From Helicobacter sp. 11-8110 (GTDB lineage: Bacteria > Campylobacterota > Campylobacteria > Campylobacterales > Helicobacteraceae): 64,000 nt of DNA. The notes beneath the pieces are model-generated. The model ran no database searches. It saw only the letters and a program-made list of their open reading frames with translations, and was not told the DNA's origin. Below, in pieces: positions 26,894-36,878 of the stretch (its first letter is position 1; the number at the start of each line of letters is the position of its first letter). A program made the translations under genes and the position numbers. The stretch covers positions 1 to 64,000 of the forward strand of contig NZ_NHYL01000003.1 of assembly GCF_003288905.1 (NCBI RefSeq), read 5' to 3'.

Positions 26894-28162
26894 TTATAAC
26901 TTTCCGCTAAAAGCTTGAGTAAGCAGGGATTGCTTAAGCTCCTCGTAGTCTTGTAGCTGTGCGTTATAAAGCTCTTTTAGCTTTTGTATCTTATCAAAGA
27001 CAGAATCTAAGTGCATAGCGATTTGCTCTTGCTCTTTTATGTCTTTTGGGAGGGGGATTTCAAGTTTTGAAAATTCAGTTTTATTGATGATAGGCAAAGT
27101 AGTTTGTGAGGCATTTTTTTTAAGAATGGATTGAAAATATTTGCTATGACACACAAAAAATAAATACTTTGATAAGACATTAGGGCTTGGAATAATGGCA
27201 TTAATTTGTTGATTACAACTTCCAATAATTCCACTTAAGCCAATTTTTCCAATAGAAGCCCCAATACACACAACAAGAAGTGTATTTTTGGGAAGCTTTC
27301 TTGCACTTTCAAAACCTAATTTTGAAAGATTATCACTCGCCTTAATAGTATTACCACTCCCTAAATCACTAGGTTTAAATAATGGATAGTCATTGCCATA
27401 AAACTTTGGATTATTTTTGCTAGGGGTGCTACCTGTAATAATGTCTCCAATCTCCCCCAAGGTTTTCCATTCCCAATGTTGCGGGAGGGGATAGGGAGAT
27501 TGTGCATCGTGTGTGCTAGGATTCTGTGTAGATTCTGTAGAATCTATAGAATCTCCCAAAGGATTAAAAGCTCTATCAAGCACACTTTGGGCTAACTCAT
27601 CGAGATTAGCAAGATTTGCCTTGAGCAACTCCACGCTTGTATCAATCTTTTCAAACGCCAAATCCAAAATCCCCACTATCCTCCCTTGCTCCTTGAGCGG
27701 CGGAAGTGGAATCTCAATTTGCTTAAGCTTTTGCTTATTAAGCGTTTTGCCCTTAACTGCATTATCTACATATTTATCTAGGTTTGTAAATTTTAAAGCG
27801 TAATCTAAAAAATATTTATTAACATTCTCATCTTTGATAAAAATTGCCGCAATAGCTTCATTTGTATATAAATCACAATCGGCGAAAGCAGTTTTACCTA
27901 ATGTTAATTTAAAACTCATCAACAAAGTCCCTTTTGGAACTTTTTTCATATTTGTCTTTACAATCGCTTCATCTGAAATTTTTTCATTTGAGGAAGATAT
28001 AAACTTATCCTTGAGGTCTCTAATGCTTAGCCAAATATTTTCACCTTGAAAAAAGTCAAGATTGTTTCTATTAGGCGTTTTACCTATTTGAATCTCGGCA
28101 ATATTTTCTAAGGTTTTCCATTCCCACCCCTGCGGTAAATGTGTCATTGTGTTATTTTGCAT
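26894..28162 (-). CDS. hsdS: type I restriction-modification specificity subunit HsdS
   Basis: HsdS sets the DNA target. The 422-residue protein has two target-recognition domains, each opening with nearly the same phrase (GWEWKTLENIAEIQIG near residue 11, HWEWKTLGEIGDIITG near 232). Each is followed by a helical conserved region (LPPLKEQGRIVGILD and PLPKDIKEQEQIAMHL). The two domains differ, so the site should be bipartite and asymmetric. Its ATG overlaps the stop of the DUF3037 gene. Confidence 0.95.
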   Translation of the reverse strand: MQNNTMTHLPQGWEWKTLENIAEIQIGKTPNRNNLDFFQGENIWLSIRDLKDKFISSSNEKISDEAIVKTNMKKVPKGTLLMSFKLTLGKTAFADCDLYTNEAIAAIFIKDENVNKYFLDYALKFTNLDKYVDNAVKGKTLNKQKLKQIEIPLPPLKEQGRIVGILDLAFEKIDTSVELLKANLANLDELAQSVLDRAFNPLGDSIDSTESTQNPSTHDAQSPYPLPQHWEWKTLGEIGDIITGSTPSKNNPKFYGNDYPLFKPSDLGSGNTIKASDNLSKLGFESARKLPKNTLLVVCIGASIGKIGLSGIIGSCNQQINAIIPSPNVLSKYLFFVCHSKYFQSILKKNASQTTLPIINKTEFSKLEIPLPKDIKEQEQIAMHLDSVFDKIQKLKELYNAQLQDYEELKQSLLTQAFSGKL

Positions 28163-28878
28163 TATGCTGATTGTATAATATTTGTTTCAAAATGCTCTTC
28201 TATATTGTCATCTGTAATATATGATACATAATCAATATGATTTGGCTTTAAAAAATCTTCAACTTTATTTTTAATATCTTTTTGTGAATTTTTAATAATG
28301 TCTAAAAAATACATTTTCATTGTTGTATATTTCTTATCGTTAAGACTAAAATAGATTGTTTCCATAATATCATTTTTATCCCCAATACTACCAAATCTGT
28401 TAAAAAACTGCTTGTCTTTATATAAAATTTTAAATGAATATTGATTATCACTAGACATTTGAAAGAATTTATTATATTTTTTTTCATAAATTTCTCTAGT
28501 TTTCTCGTTAATTTCTCTAAATCTGTCTTTTTTGTCTTGTTCTTTAAACTTATATCCAATGTAATCCCTATAAAGATTCTTTGTTACTTCATCTATACTG
28601 CTACTACTTGCGACGACATCAATTTCACTAAAGCGGAGGTATTCTCCATACCAAGAGTTAATATCTGTTTCTTTTTTTAAGCTCTCTAAAAAGAACATAA
28701 ATATTTTTTTGTCTAATGAAAGGAATTTAAATAAATGTTTAATATGTTCTTCTTGGCTATCTATGTAGAGCTGCCTATTCTCATTTTCCCCTACCACCCA
28801 AACACCAACATTAAAAAACTCATCACTACGCAAATAAGGATAGTATCTGACTAATCTATATTTATAAACCTGACGCAT
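28162..28878 (-). CDS. DUF3037 family protein
   Basis: A 238-residue protein whose N-terminus (YKYRLVRYYPYLRSDEFFNVGVWV) matches the DUF3037 pattern I recall: a strand-rich start with a conserved FNVGV. The rest is charged and helical. No enzyme motif is seen. DUF3037 genes are, to my knowledge, often next to HipA-like kinase genes, as here, where the start overlaps the kinase stop by 17 bases. A partner or antidote of the kinase is a reasonable inference, not shown by sequence. Confidence 0.78.
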   Translation of the reverse strand: MRQVYKYRLVRYYPYLRSDEFFNVGVWVVGENENRQLYIDSQEEHIKHLFKFLSLDKKIFMFFLESLKKETDINSWYGEYLRFSEIDVVASSSSIDEVTKNLYRDYIGYKFKEQDKKDRFREINEKTREIYEKKYNKFFQMSSDNQYSFKILYKDKQFFNRFGSIGDKNDIMETIYFSLNDKKYTTMKMYFLDIIKNSQKDIKNKVEDFLKPNHIDYVSYITDDNIEEHFETNIIQSA

Positions 28879-29659
28879 ACAAAATCTCCTTATGTGATTG
28901 TCTTTGAGATATTATTTCACATAGCATTCCTAATTCCTCTGTGTCGATTGGATACCATTCGCTAGGAATTAAACTCATAATATTTTGTATTTCTTGTTTT
29001 TGAACTTTTTTATTCAAAATTGCCGTTGTTTTTCTGTAATCATCAAATATATAATCACTAAAACAACACTTACTATAATACAACTCATTGGGCATATTTA
29101 GTTTAAGTTTATTGGGTGAGTGTAGGTTATCCAATAACTCCATACAATCAAATGCTAAACCAAAGTCAATCAGCCATTTTTTATTTTTGCAATCAACTAA
29201 TATATTTGGATTTTTTTCATCTCTATCTGTATTCATTAATCTAGCATCGTAATTTATAGTATTTTTTATAAACGCTTTATCGTTTTTATTCTTAAATTTA
29301 CTTGTATTTGGAATAAACTCTATCCCAAGATTTAAACCTTTAGAATTATGTATATTGTGATATGCTTGCTGCTCTCTTTCGCTACCATTTTGAAATTTAT
29401 TAACCATAAGCAATGTTTCATCGGTGATATTAAGTAGGCAAATTTTAGGTATATTGACTACCCTTAATAAATCTAAATATAAATAAGAAAAAATTTCTAT
29501 AAAAAGATTCTTAGCACATACGCTAGTGCCATCTAACACTTGCCTTGTTTTTAAGATATATTGTTTATCATTATTAGCCACTATTAATATGGGATATGTT
29601 ACACCATAATCCATAACTTTTATGATTCTATCAATATCCCTAGTCTCTATGTTTTCCAT
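28862..29659 (-). CDS. HipA-like protein kinase
   Basis: A 265-residue kinase-fold protein. It has an ATP-binding lysine in QYILKTRQ, a catalytic loop MNTDRDEKNPNIL (Asp base and Asn metal ligand) and the metal-binding LIDFGLAFD. This order matches the stand-alone HipA-like kinase family rather than full HipA, which has an extra N-terminal subdomain. HipA kinases phosphorylate aminoacyl-tRNA synthetases and cause growth arrest; whether this one does is unknown. ATG 29659 follows TAGGG; a start at 29674 adds five residues. Confidence 0.82.
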   Translation of the reverse strand: MENIETRDIDRIIKVMDYGVTYPILIVANNDKQYILKTRQVLDGTSVCAKNLFIEIFSYLYLDLLRVVNIPKICLLNITDETLLMVNKFQNGSEREQQAYHNIHNSKGLNLGIEFIPNTSKFKNKNDKAFIKNTINYDARLMNTDRDEKNPNILVDCKNKKWLIDFGLAFDCMELLDNLHSPNKLKLNMPNELYYSKCCFSDYIFDDYRKTTAILNKKVQKQEIQNIMSLIPSEWYPIDTEELGMLCEIISQRQSHKEILYASGL

Positions 29660-29715
29660 AAAATCCCTACGCAATCATTTATATTATTATAATATTTTTT
29701 TGATTCTCTTGATTA

Positions 29716-32040
29716 TTAAATCTCATATATCTCCCTTTGCAAATCCTCTATACTCTCTTTTAGTGCGGAGATTCCGCCAAAGTCATTAATGATTTCTTGC
29801 ATAGAGCCAAGTGAGCTAAGCTCTAGCAAAGTGCTAATGTTGTCAAAGGCGTTGATTCCGTGTTTTTCATAATATCCTAGCAAAAACTCTATAAGTCTTA
29901 TAGCTCTTTCTTTATGGAATCTTTGCAAAAAGCCACTTTTTCTCACGCTTATCACTCGCTCACTGCGTGAGACTATCTCACTGCTAAAGCTAATGTGTGC
30001 CAAAATATCATAAATATCGCAATCTTTTCGCTCAAAAATCTCTTGTAGATTCTCTAGCACTTCATCATCAATCCCCTCATTTTGGAGACTTTTTAAGAAT
30101 GCTTGTCTATTTTTTGGCTCACTCCACATCGCCTTTAGTTTCTTTTCGTCATCATAATATGCACCAAGCTTGCCGATGAGAAATTCCAAAAACTCCTTTG
30201 TGCCTAGCGGTTTGCCATCTCCTCCTACATAACGCGTTTGTATATCTAGCACTTGTAGCTTGGTGCTTTTTAGGTGAATCACTACCTTTTGGCTTGGCGT
30301 TTCATCTGTTTTGTTTGATTGTTTGTTGCTTTTGGTGCTTACAGGGAAACTAGTATCAGAATCTGTGTTACTCTCTTCATCTATGGCATTGCTTTCTCCA
30401 TCCCATTTTGGATCATAAAAAAGCTTGGTCGCACCAAAAAAATCAAGTATTGTAAAAAAGTCTTTGCCCTCATACACTCTTGTGCCTCGCCCTATGATTT
30501 GCTTAAACTCAATCATTGATCCGATATTTGCTAAAAGCACGATATTTCGGACATTTTTAGCATCGACACCTGTTGTTAGCATTTTGGAGCTTGTGAGAAT
30601 CACAGGATAGCTTTTATCATTGTCTTGAAATTCTTTAAGATAGTTTAGCCCTATAGTCCCCTCATCGCTTGTAACTCTCACACAATAATCATCTCTTTTA
30701 ACCTTTTTGTGTGTATCAATAGCGATTTTTATAGCACTTGCGTGGGCTTGATTAGCACAAAAGATAATCGTTTTATCCATAGGATTGATAAGCTCTAGAA
30801 TCTTTTTGGCGATAAATTCGTTGTATTTGGGTAGTGTGATCTCACGCTCAAACTTGATTGGCGCATAATGTCCGCTTTGTAGTTCGCCTTGCACAATGTC
30901 ATCGGGGTTGTATGTATAGCCATCGCTTAGAGTGGTGATGATACGCTTGACTTTATAAGGCGTGAGAAAGCCATCTTCTATCCCAGTTTTTAGGCTGTAT
31001 TCATACACAGCGTTACCAAAATATTTGTAAGTATCTACATTATCGCTTCGCTTTGGCGTGGCAGTAAGCCCCAAATGCACTGCACTTTCAAAATAATCTA
31101 GCACAGCCCTCCAGTTCCCCTCTTGATTGGCTCCGCCTCTATGGCATTCATCTATGATAATAAGATCAAAGAAATCTTTTGGGTATTGCAAATACAACTT
31201 GCTTTCTTCTTTGTGCCTGTCTTGTTCGGCGTCTTCTTGAATATTCTCCTCACTGCTTAGGCTTTGATAGATACCAAAAAACACATCAGCACTTGTAGGC
31301 ACTTTGTCTTGATTTTTGCGTATCTCTCCTGCACTAATCTCTTTGCAATCCTCCTCTATGGGATTAAACTCATTTAAAGCTTGATTTCGTAGGGTAATGC
31401 GATCACAAAGAAAGAGAATCTTCGGCTTTCTATTGGCATTATCAAGATTCCATTTGGATTGCAAGAGGCGATAGCAAAGTGCAAAGGCGATAGTTGTCTT
31501 GCCTGTGCCAGTGGCGAGGGTGAGCAAGATTCGCTTTTTGTTATTGATAAGGGCTTGTATCACCCTATCTAGTGCTATTTTTTGATAATAACGCAATGGC
31601 TTTTGTGGGATATGAAGTTCTTTTTGAGTTAGGAGTTTGTGTTGCCATTCCAAAAGGTTGCCAAAAATCCTATCAAAGAGAATCTGTGGGCTTGGAAACT
31701 CATCTATATAGCGACCTTGTGAATCTAGTCTATCGTATTCATAAATGTCTATGCCATTTGTAGCATACACAAAACGCACACCAAGAATCTCGCCATATTC
31801 TATGGCTTGAGATAATCCATCTAGTGAATCTTTGCCAAGCCTTTTTGCTTCGATAATAGCTAGATTGTTGTTTTGGAAGCACAGCAAATAATCAGCAAAT
31901 TTTCTAACACCCCTTTTACCTCCAAGCAGTTTTCTACCATCGGTAAAATAATATTCACGCTTGATAAAATCCTCGCTCCAGCCAGAATCTTTGAGTTTGG
32001 TATCGATAAATTTGATTCTTGTATCCGTTTCCCCTAGCAT
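29716..32040 (-). CDS. hsdR: type I restriction endonuclease subunit HsdR
   Basis: HsdR translocates and cuts unmodified DNA. The nuclease domain has D50 (KFADYLL) and E64-x-K66 (IIEAK). The helicase part has Walker A ATGTGKTT (176-183), DECH (297-300), GLTATPKR and the motif VI IGRGTRVYEGKDFF. At 774 residues, with an EcoEI-like C-terminus, it resembles the IB-type subunits. All catalytic residues are present, so it looks functional. Start ATG 32040 follows GGGGAG. The kinase gene begins about 55 bases after its stop. Confidence 0.95.
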   Translation of the reverse strand: MLGETDTRIKFIDTKLKDSGWSEDFIKREYYFTDGRKLLGGKRGVRKFADYLLCFQNNNLAIIEAKRLGKDSLDGLSQAIEYGEILGVRFVYATNGIDIYEYDRLDSQGRYIDEFPSPQILFDRIFGNLLEWQHKLLTQKELHIPQKPLRYYQKIALDRVIQALINNKKRILLTLATGTGKTTIAFALCYRLLQSKWNLDNANRKPKILFLCDRITLRNQALNEFNPIEEDCKEISAGEIRKNQDKVPTSADVFFGIYQSLSSEENIQEDAEQDRHKEESKLYLQYPKDFFDLIIIDECHRGGANQEGNWRAVLDYFESAVHLGLTATPKRSDNVDTYKYFGNAVYEYSLKTGIEDGFLTPYKVKRIITTLSDGYTYNPDDIVQGELQSGHYAPIKFEREITLPKYNEFIAKKILELINPMDKTIIFCANQAHASAIKIAIDTHKKVKRDDYCVRVTSDEGTIGLNYLKEFQDNDKSYPVILTSSKMLTTGVDAKNVRNIVLLANIGSMIEFKQIIGRGTRVYEGKDFFTILDFFGATKLFYDPKWDGESNAIDEESNTDSDTSFPVSTKSNKQSNKTDETPSQKVVIHLKSTKLQVLDIQTRYVGGDGKPLGTKEFLEFLIGKLGAYYDDEKKLKAMWSEPKNRQAFLKSLQNEGIDDEVLENLQEIFERKDCDIYDILAHISFSSEIVSRSERVISVRKSGFLQRFHKERAIRLIEFLLGYYEKHGINAFDNISTLLELSSLGSMQEIINDFGGISALKESIEDLQREIYEI

Positions 32041-32218
32041 TTAACTCCCCACAATATTTTATTGGGTTTTGATTAATTTAAATATTCAATTGTAAGCAAC
32101 CAAACCTTAAAAATATTTAACAAATAGCGCACTTATTTTATAAATATCTAAAACAGAGTAATAATACCTATAAATAGCAAAACAAAAGTAAATTAACTCT
32201 CAAAAAAACAATATTTAT
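32041..32218. other. AT-rich leader upstream of hsdR
   Basis: No gene is seen in this stretch. If the TATAAT at 32224-32219 is the promoter, this would be an untranslated leader of about 170 bases ending in the hsdR ribosome site. Direct reading shows no convincing stable RNA structure. Confidence 0.4.
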
Positions 32219-32224
32219 ATTATA
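32219..32224 (-). promoter_or_regulatory. candidate hsdR -10 box
   Basis: On the minus strand TGCTATAAT reads as an extended -10 box. Just upstream of it is the dyad at 32233-32257, which would occupy the -35 zone. Confidence 0.45.
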
Positions 32225-32232
32225 GCAGTTTC

Positions 32233-32257
32233 ACCACCGCCATAGATTCGCGGTGGT
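32233..32257. repeat. 8-bp inverted repeat (terminator or operator)
   Basis: ACCACCGC (32233-32240) and GCGGTGGT (32250-32257) pair perfectly around a 9-base loop; it is a G+C-rich island in AT-rich sequence. On the plus strand it is followed by TTTT. On the minus strand it is followed directly by the candidate hsdR -10 box. It could end transcription from the decayed propeller gene, or be an operator over the hsdR promoter. Confidence 0.5.
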
Positions 32258-32291
32258 TTTATGAAGTATAAAAGTAGATTTAAGCTATTTT

Positions 32292-33136
32292 TTAAGGCAA
32301 AGTAATTTTAAGCACTTTTCCTTCAACCATTCTTGGAATCCAAAGATTCTCTCCATCGCTCACCATATCTGCTGGTCCTTTCATAGCTGGTAAATCAAGC
32401 TTTTCTATCTTTCCATTTTTATCCAAGCGATAAATCACACCTTGCAAATTTTCTCCCCAATCACTTACTAATAAATCTCCATTTTTAGCCCACACTACAC
32501 CATCTAAAGTACCCAAAGGCTCACTTAAAATGCACTTTGCTTTTTAAATCAATGCTTATGATGCTTCCTTTAGCCTTTCCATTTGGATCATAGCCCACAG
32601 CAATTAGGCGATTATTCTTTAAATCAAGCAAGATTCCATTAGGTCCGCCAAACTTTGAATCCACAACCACAAAAGTTTCATATTGCTTATTTTTAACATT
32701 CACTTGATGAATAATCCCTGTCCCTGTGTCGCTCACAAGCAAATTCTCATCATCTAAAGCCACAATGTCATTTAAAAAGATTGCACCTTTAATGGGTAGA
32801 TTCAACACTTCTTTTTTACTTTTTAAATCAAATCCCTTAAGCGTATCAATATCCACTACATACAAAACACCATTGATTGTATTCATACCCTTTGGTGCAT
32901 TAAGATTGGATAAAAATTTCTTTTCTATAATTTTTCCACTCTTATCAAGCTTTGAAATAAAACCATCATTATCTTTATTAAATGGCTCTAACTTCTCCCC
33001 CACATTCCCCACAAAGACATCTTCACCTACGATAAAAAACACTCTCAGGATAAGAAAACCCATCAATCTCTTGGGAAAAAGCACTTGCAGCCAAAGCCCC
33101 TACCAAAGCAAAACTTACTGCGATTTTTTTAAGCGT
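32292..33136 (-). pseudogene. secreted NHL/SMP-30-type beta-propeller protein, decayed
   Basis: Three pieces make one protein. A signal peptide ([20 protein letters not shown]) sits just after AAGGAG, but the start position (33136) is ACG, not ATG. A T6 run near 33035 (minus strand) shifts the frame between the signal part and [16 protein letters not shown] second shift near 32520 separates SIDLKSK from EPLGTLDGVVW. The propeller-like repeats ([32 protein letters not shown]) resemble the Campylobacter proteins labelled putative ATP/GTP-binding. Three lesions make a true pseudogene likely. Confidence 0.8.
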
Positions 33137-33283
33137 TGTTACTCCTTTATCTTAAAATTAAAAATATAACTATAGACAAAATTTTAAAAAATAAGAATAA
33201 TTATCTAAAAATAAATTTTTTAATTTTTAAAACAAATAACAAGCAATCCCAAAGACCAACTTGATTTAAAATCATTTTGTATT

Positions 33284-33703
33284 TTATCTACTAATTTCAT
33301 AAACTAATAATCCACCATACACTGCCAAAAGACAAAGCCCAACATTGCAAAGAATATTAAGCAACAATTGCCCATATAATCCATTTTGCAAAAGAAGTAA
33401 ATTTGTATAAGAAAAAGTAGAAAAAGTCGTAAATGCTCCCAAAAGCCCCACGCCAAAAAAACTCATCAAAATATCTTTGGAAAACAATCTTAATTCTTCA
33501 TTTTGGACATAAGCAAACAAAAATCCCAAAGCAAAAGAACCTATAATATTAACAAACAATGTAGCTAACAAAGAAACAAATTGCATATTAGTTGCATTAG
33601 CTAAAAAGCTAGAAATTTTAAAAGACATTTCATAAACCAAAAAACGTAACACGGCTCCCAAAAATCCGCCTAACCCCACCAATGCAATCGTGTATAAATT
33701 CAT
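33284..33703 (-). CDS. crcB: fluoride channel CrcB/FluC
   Basis: A small inner-membrane protein of 139 residues with four hydrophobic helices that exports fluoride as a dimer. The family motifs GGFLGAVLRF and GLLGAFTTFSTFSYTN are plain. Only 38 bases separate it from the upstream hemC end and hold no fluoride riboswitch. Confidence 0.93.
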   Translation of the reverse strand: MNLYTIALVGLGGFLGAVLRFLVYEMSFKISSFLANATNMQFVSLLATLFVNIIGSFALGFLFAYVQNEELRLFSKDILMSFFGVGLLGAFTTFSTFSYTNLLLLQNGLYGQLLLNILCNVGLCLLAVYGGLLVYEISR

Positions 33704-33741
33704 TATTCACTCTATTGTTTTAGCTACTCAATTCTTTATTT

Positions 33742-34686
33742 CTAAGCTTTAATAAATTCCCACTTTTGCGCTTCTTGTAGAATCTCTTTTGCTCCCTTTT
33801 TAATAAATTCCAATGCAAAATCTCTCCCTGCTTTTTTACAATCCTCCAAGCTAGAAACAGCACATACTTTAGTATCTTTAAGAATCCTAGAGCCATCAGG
33901 AATCCCTAAAATTGCCCTAATAGTTAAATTATCTTTTTCAAATGTTGCGTTAATGCCTATAGGCACTTGACAACCGCCTTCCAAAGTTTTTACAAACTCT
34001 CTCTCAGCACTTGTCTCAAAAGAGGCTTTTGTGTCATTTAAAAATTCAAGTAATTTTGCAACTTCGCTATCTACTCTACATTCAATCCCAAGTGCTGCTT
34101 GTCCCATAGCAGGAATCATAAAATCAAGTGGCGCAATGCAATCCACTTCCCCTTTAATCCCTAAGCGATTTACTCCAGCTTGGGCTAAAATAATCGCATC
34201 AAAATCCCCTTCTTTTAGCCTTTTAAGTCGCGTTTGCACATTCCCTCTTAAACTCATACAATCCAAATCTTTTCGTAAAGTATTAATCTGCATCACACGC
34301 CTTAATGAAGTTGTCCCCACTTTTGCACCCTGTGGCAATTCTTGTAAATTCTTGTATTTAAAACTTAAAAAACTATCTCGCACATCCTCGCGTTTGGTAA
34401 TCGCAGCTAACCCAAGCCCCTCAACAAATTCCACGGGAACATCTTTTAGACTATGCACCGCTACATCAATTTCACCTTGTAGCATTAACTCTTCTAATTC
34501 TTTAGTAAAAAGCCCTTTCCCGCCAATCTTAGCTAAAGGCACATCAAGAATCTTATCCCCCTTAGTTTTAACGATTTTTAATTCTACTTGCAAATTAGGA
34601 TATTGTTTCTCTAAAGAATCCTTTACAAAATTTGCCTGCCAAAGCGCTAAAACACTTCCCCTTGTGCCTATGATAATTTTTTGCAT
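33742..34686 (-). CDS. hemC: hydroxymethylbilane synthase (porphobilinogen deaminase)
   Basis: HemC joins four porphobilinogens in haem synthesis, on a dipyrromethane cofactor bound to cysteine. The N-terminal [23 protein letters not shown] and GTTSLRR motifs are present, and the cofactor Cys is in EGGCQVPIG near residue 240. At 314 residues it is complete. hemA, the first enzyme of the C5 route, lies four kilobases upstream on the same strand. Confidence 0.96.
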   Translation of the reverse strand: MQKIIIGTRGSVLALWQANFVKDSLEKQYPNLQVELKIVKTKGDKILDVPLAKIGGKGLFTKELEELMLQGEIDVAVHSLKDVPVEFVEGLGLAAITKREDVRDSFLSFKYKNLQELPQGAKVGTTSLRRVMQINTLRKDLDCMSLRGNVQTRLKRLKEGDFDAIILAQAGVNRLGIKGEVDCIAPLDFMIPAMGQAALGIECRVDSEVAKLLEFLNDTKASFETSAEREFVKTLEGGCQVPIGINATFEKDNLTIRAILGIPDGSRILKDTKVCAVSSLEDCKKAGRDFALEFIKKGAKEILQEAQKWEFIKA

Positions 34687-34688
34687 TT

Positions 34689-35090
34689 TTAATCCTTTAT
34701 TTCTTTTTCTATAACTTCCACATCAATGATATCAGAATGTTGTTTTGCAGAATCCACTTTTACAAACGGCTTAACAAGCATTAAGCCAAAAACACTAAAT
34801 TGCATTAACAAACCCAAAATATCAGTAAAAGCACCAGGTAAAATCAATAAAATTGCCCCCAAGATTCTAAAAATATTAGATCCCACAAAAGCCTCATAAG
34901 TCATCTCTCTTGAGCGCAACTTTCCTAAAGCCTCCCCAAAAAACAATCGGAAATTTAATAAAATCCCAAATCCCAAAAAAGCACTCACAAGAATCTCTAG
35001 CACAAATCCTAAAACGCCGATTATATCAATAACTTCATAACTCACAAACACTTCAATAATCAAATACATTACAAGCAAAATAAGTCGCAT
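34689..35090 (-). CDS. FxsA family membrane protein
   Basis: A 133-residue inner-membrane protein with two or three hydrophobic helices. It has the FxsA pattern: an early helix, a central cytoplasmic loop, and [21 protein letters not shown], where LPG-x-x-TD is the hallmark. In E. coli FxsA overproduction suppresses F exclusion of phage T7; the normal role is unclear. Its stop lies two bases before the hemC start. Confidence 0.85.
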   Translation of the reverse strand: MRLILLVMYLIIEVFVSYEVIDIIGVLGFVLEILVSAFLGFGILLNFRLFFGEALGKLRSREMTYEAFVGSNIFRILGAILLILPGAFTDILGLLMQFSVFGLMLVKPFVKVDSAKQHSDIIDVEVIEKEIKD

Positions 35091-35141
35091 ACAAAACCTT
35101 TCTTTTAGGCAAATCTTAAGGCATTTTTATGAAGTTTATCT

Positions 35142-36878
35142 TCACATTTGTAAAGTCTGCTTAATATTCTCTATCAATGATTCAAAATCAGCAATTTCTA
35201 AATTAATTTTCTCTAGATTCTTTCTACATACAAGCTCAATCTTACCCTCTTCTACACCCTTGCCTACAATAAGCGCATAAGGGATTCCAATAAGCTCAAA
35301 ATCAGCCATTTTTGCTCCATAACGCTCTTTTCTATCATCTAGCAAGCACTCCAAACCACTCGCATTTAAAGTGTGATAGATTTTTTCTGCTAACTTGCTT
35401 TGATTTTCATCTTTAATATTTGAAACCACAATATCAAGCAAAAAAGGCGCAGTAGAAGTCGTCCATTTCATACCTTTTTCATCATGATTTTGCTCAATAA
35501 TAGCCGCTAATAGCCTTGAGATTCCAATCCCATAACAACCCATAACAAAAGGCTTTGCTTTGCCCTCTTCATCTAAAAAAGTCGCTTCCATTGCTTGAGA
35601 GTATTTTTCTCCTAATTGAAAAATATGCCCCACTTCAATACCTTTGGTAAAATAAAGCTTTCCTTTGTGGCATTCTTTACAATAATCTCCCTCTTTAACT
35701 TCCAACAAATCCTTAAACTCCAAACCTTCAAAAAGCCCCAAATCCACACCAACAAAGTGATAATCTTCCTCATTAGCCCCACAAATCAAGTTTTTGGCAT
35801 TTTGCAATTCTAAATCAAAATAAATATAAGGACTTTGAGTGAGATTACGCAAAGCATAAGGACCAATAAATCCAGGGAATAAGCCAAGTTTTCTTAACTC
35901 TTCTTCACTAACATCAACCATTTCATTAGCCCCACTAATCGCATTAAGCGCCTTAGTTTCATTAAGGCTATCACAACCCCTTAAAAAGAAAAATACAAAT
36001 TCACTCTTTCTACCATCAAACAAAGCCTTTTTAACCACAGCTTTCAAAGTCCAATAAGAATCGACCTTAAAAAACTCTGCTAAAGATTCAATAGTCCTAA
36101 TCTGTGGAGTATGAAATTTTGCAAAATTAGCTTCAGGGTGAGTTGATAAGGGCATTTTAGGGAGACGACTAGCTGCTTCTAGATTTGCTGCATAAGCACA
36201 AGAATCACACACACAAATCGTGTCTTCCCCACTCTCTGCTAATACCATAAATTCTTTACTACCACTTCCTCCAATAGCGCCGCTATCTGCTTCTACTGCC
36301 CTAAAATCCAAGCCAAGCTCTGAAAAAATCGCACTATAAGTTTTTTCCATCACATCAAATTCGCGCTTTAAATCCTCATAACTACTATGAAAACTATAGC
36401 CATCTTTCATAATAAATTCTCTTCCGCGCATTAGCCCAAATCTCGGTCGAATCTCATCTCGAAACTTGGTTTGAATCTGATAAAAATGCAAAGGCAATTG
36501 CTTGTAACTTTTCACATAAGTCTTTGCTAACTCTGTGATTGTTTCTTCATGCGTAGGACCAAAGACAAATTCATTTTCTTTGCGATCTTTAAATCTCAAA
36601 AGCTCTTTTCCATAGCGCTCATAGCGACCACTTGCTTGCCATAAACTCGCTGGAGTTACGCAACCTAGCAAAACTTCATTAGCTCCTGCTTCATCCATCT
36701 TGCCTTTTACGATTCTAGAAATTTTATCCAAAACCCTTTTGCCTAAAGGCAAAAAATTATAGATTCCACTCCCAATTTGCTGAATAAACCCACCCCTTAA
36801 TAAATATTCATGGCTTTTTAACACCACATCTTTTGGCATTTCTTTAAAAGTTGGGATAAAAAATTTTGAAAATCTCAT
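35142..36878 (-). CDS. proS: prolyl-tRNA synthetase
   Basis: A class II synthetase of the bacterial type, 578 residues. Class II motif 2 is seen in [18 protein letters not shown] and motif 3 in [28 protein letters not shown] and a C-terminal anticodon domain are also present. The editing INS domain lies at about 230-390. Its ATG overlaps the hemA stop by one base, as in the hemA-proS order of H. pylori. Confidence 0.97.
   Translation of the reverse strand: MRFSKFFIPTFKEMPKDVVLKSHEYLLRGGFIQQIGSGIYNFLPLGKRVLDKISRIVKGKMDEAGANEVLLGCVTPASLWQASGRYERYGKELLRFKDRKENEFVFGPTHEETITELAKTYVKSYKQLPLHFYQIQTKFRDEIRPRFGLMRGREFIMKDGYSFHSSYEDLKREFDVMEKTYSAIFSELGLDFRAVEADSGAIGGSGSKEFMVLAESGEDTICVCDSCAYAANLEAASRLPKMPLSTHPEANFAKFHTPQIRTIESLAEFFKVDSYWTLKAVVKKALFDGRKSEFVFFFLRGCDSLNETKALNAISGANEMVDVSEEELRKLGLFPGFIGPYALRNLTQSPYIYFDLELQNAKNLICGANEEDYHFVGVDLGLFEGLEFKDLLEVKEGDYCKECHKGKLYFTKGIEVGHIFQLGEKYSQAMEATFLDEEGKAKPFVMGCYGIGISRLLAAIIEQNHDEKGMKWTTSTAPFLLDIVVSNIKDENQSKLAEKIYHTLNASGLECLLDDRKERYGAKMADFELIGIPYALIVGKGVEEGKIELVCRKNLEKINLEIADFESLIENIKQTLQM

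Noticed and set aside
33704-33741. Fluoride riboswitch before crcB
   Set aside because: Only 38 bases separate hemC and crcB, too short for the riboswitch, and no pseudoknot motif is seen.
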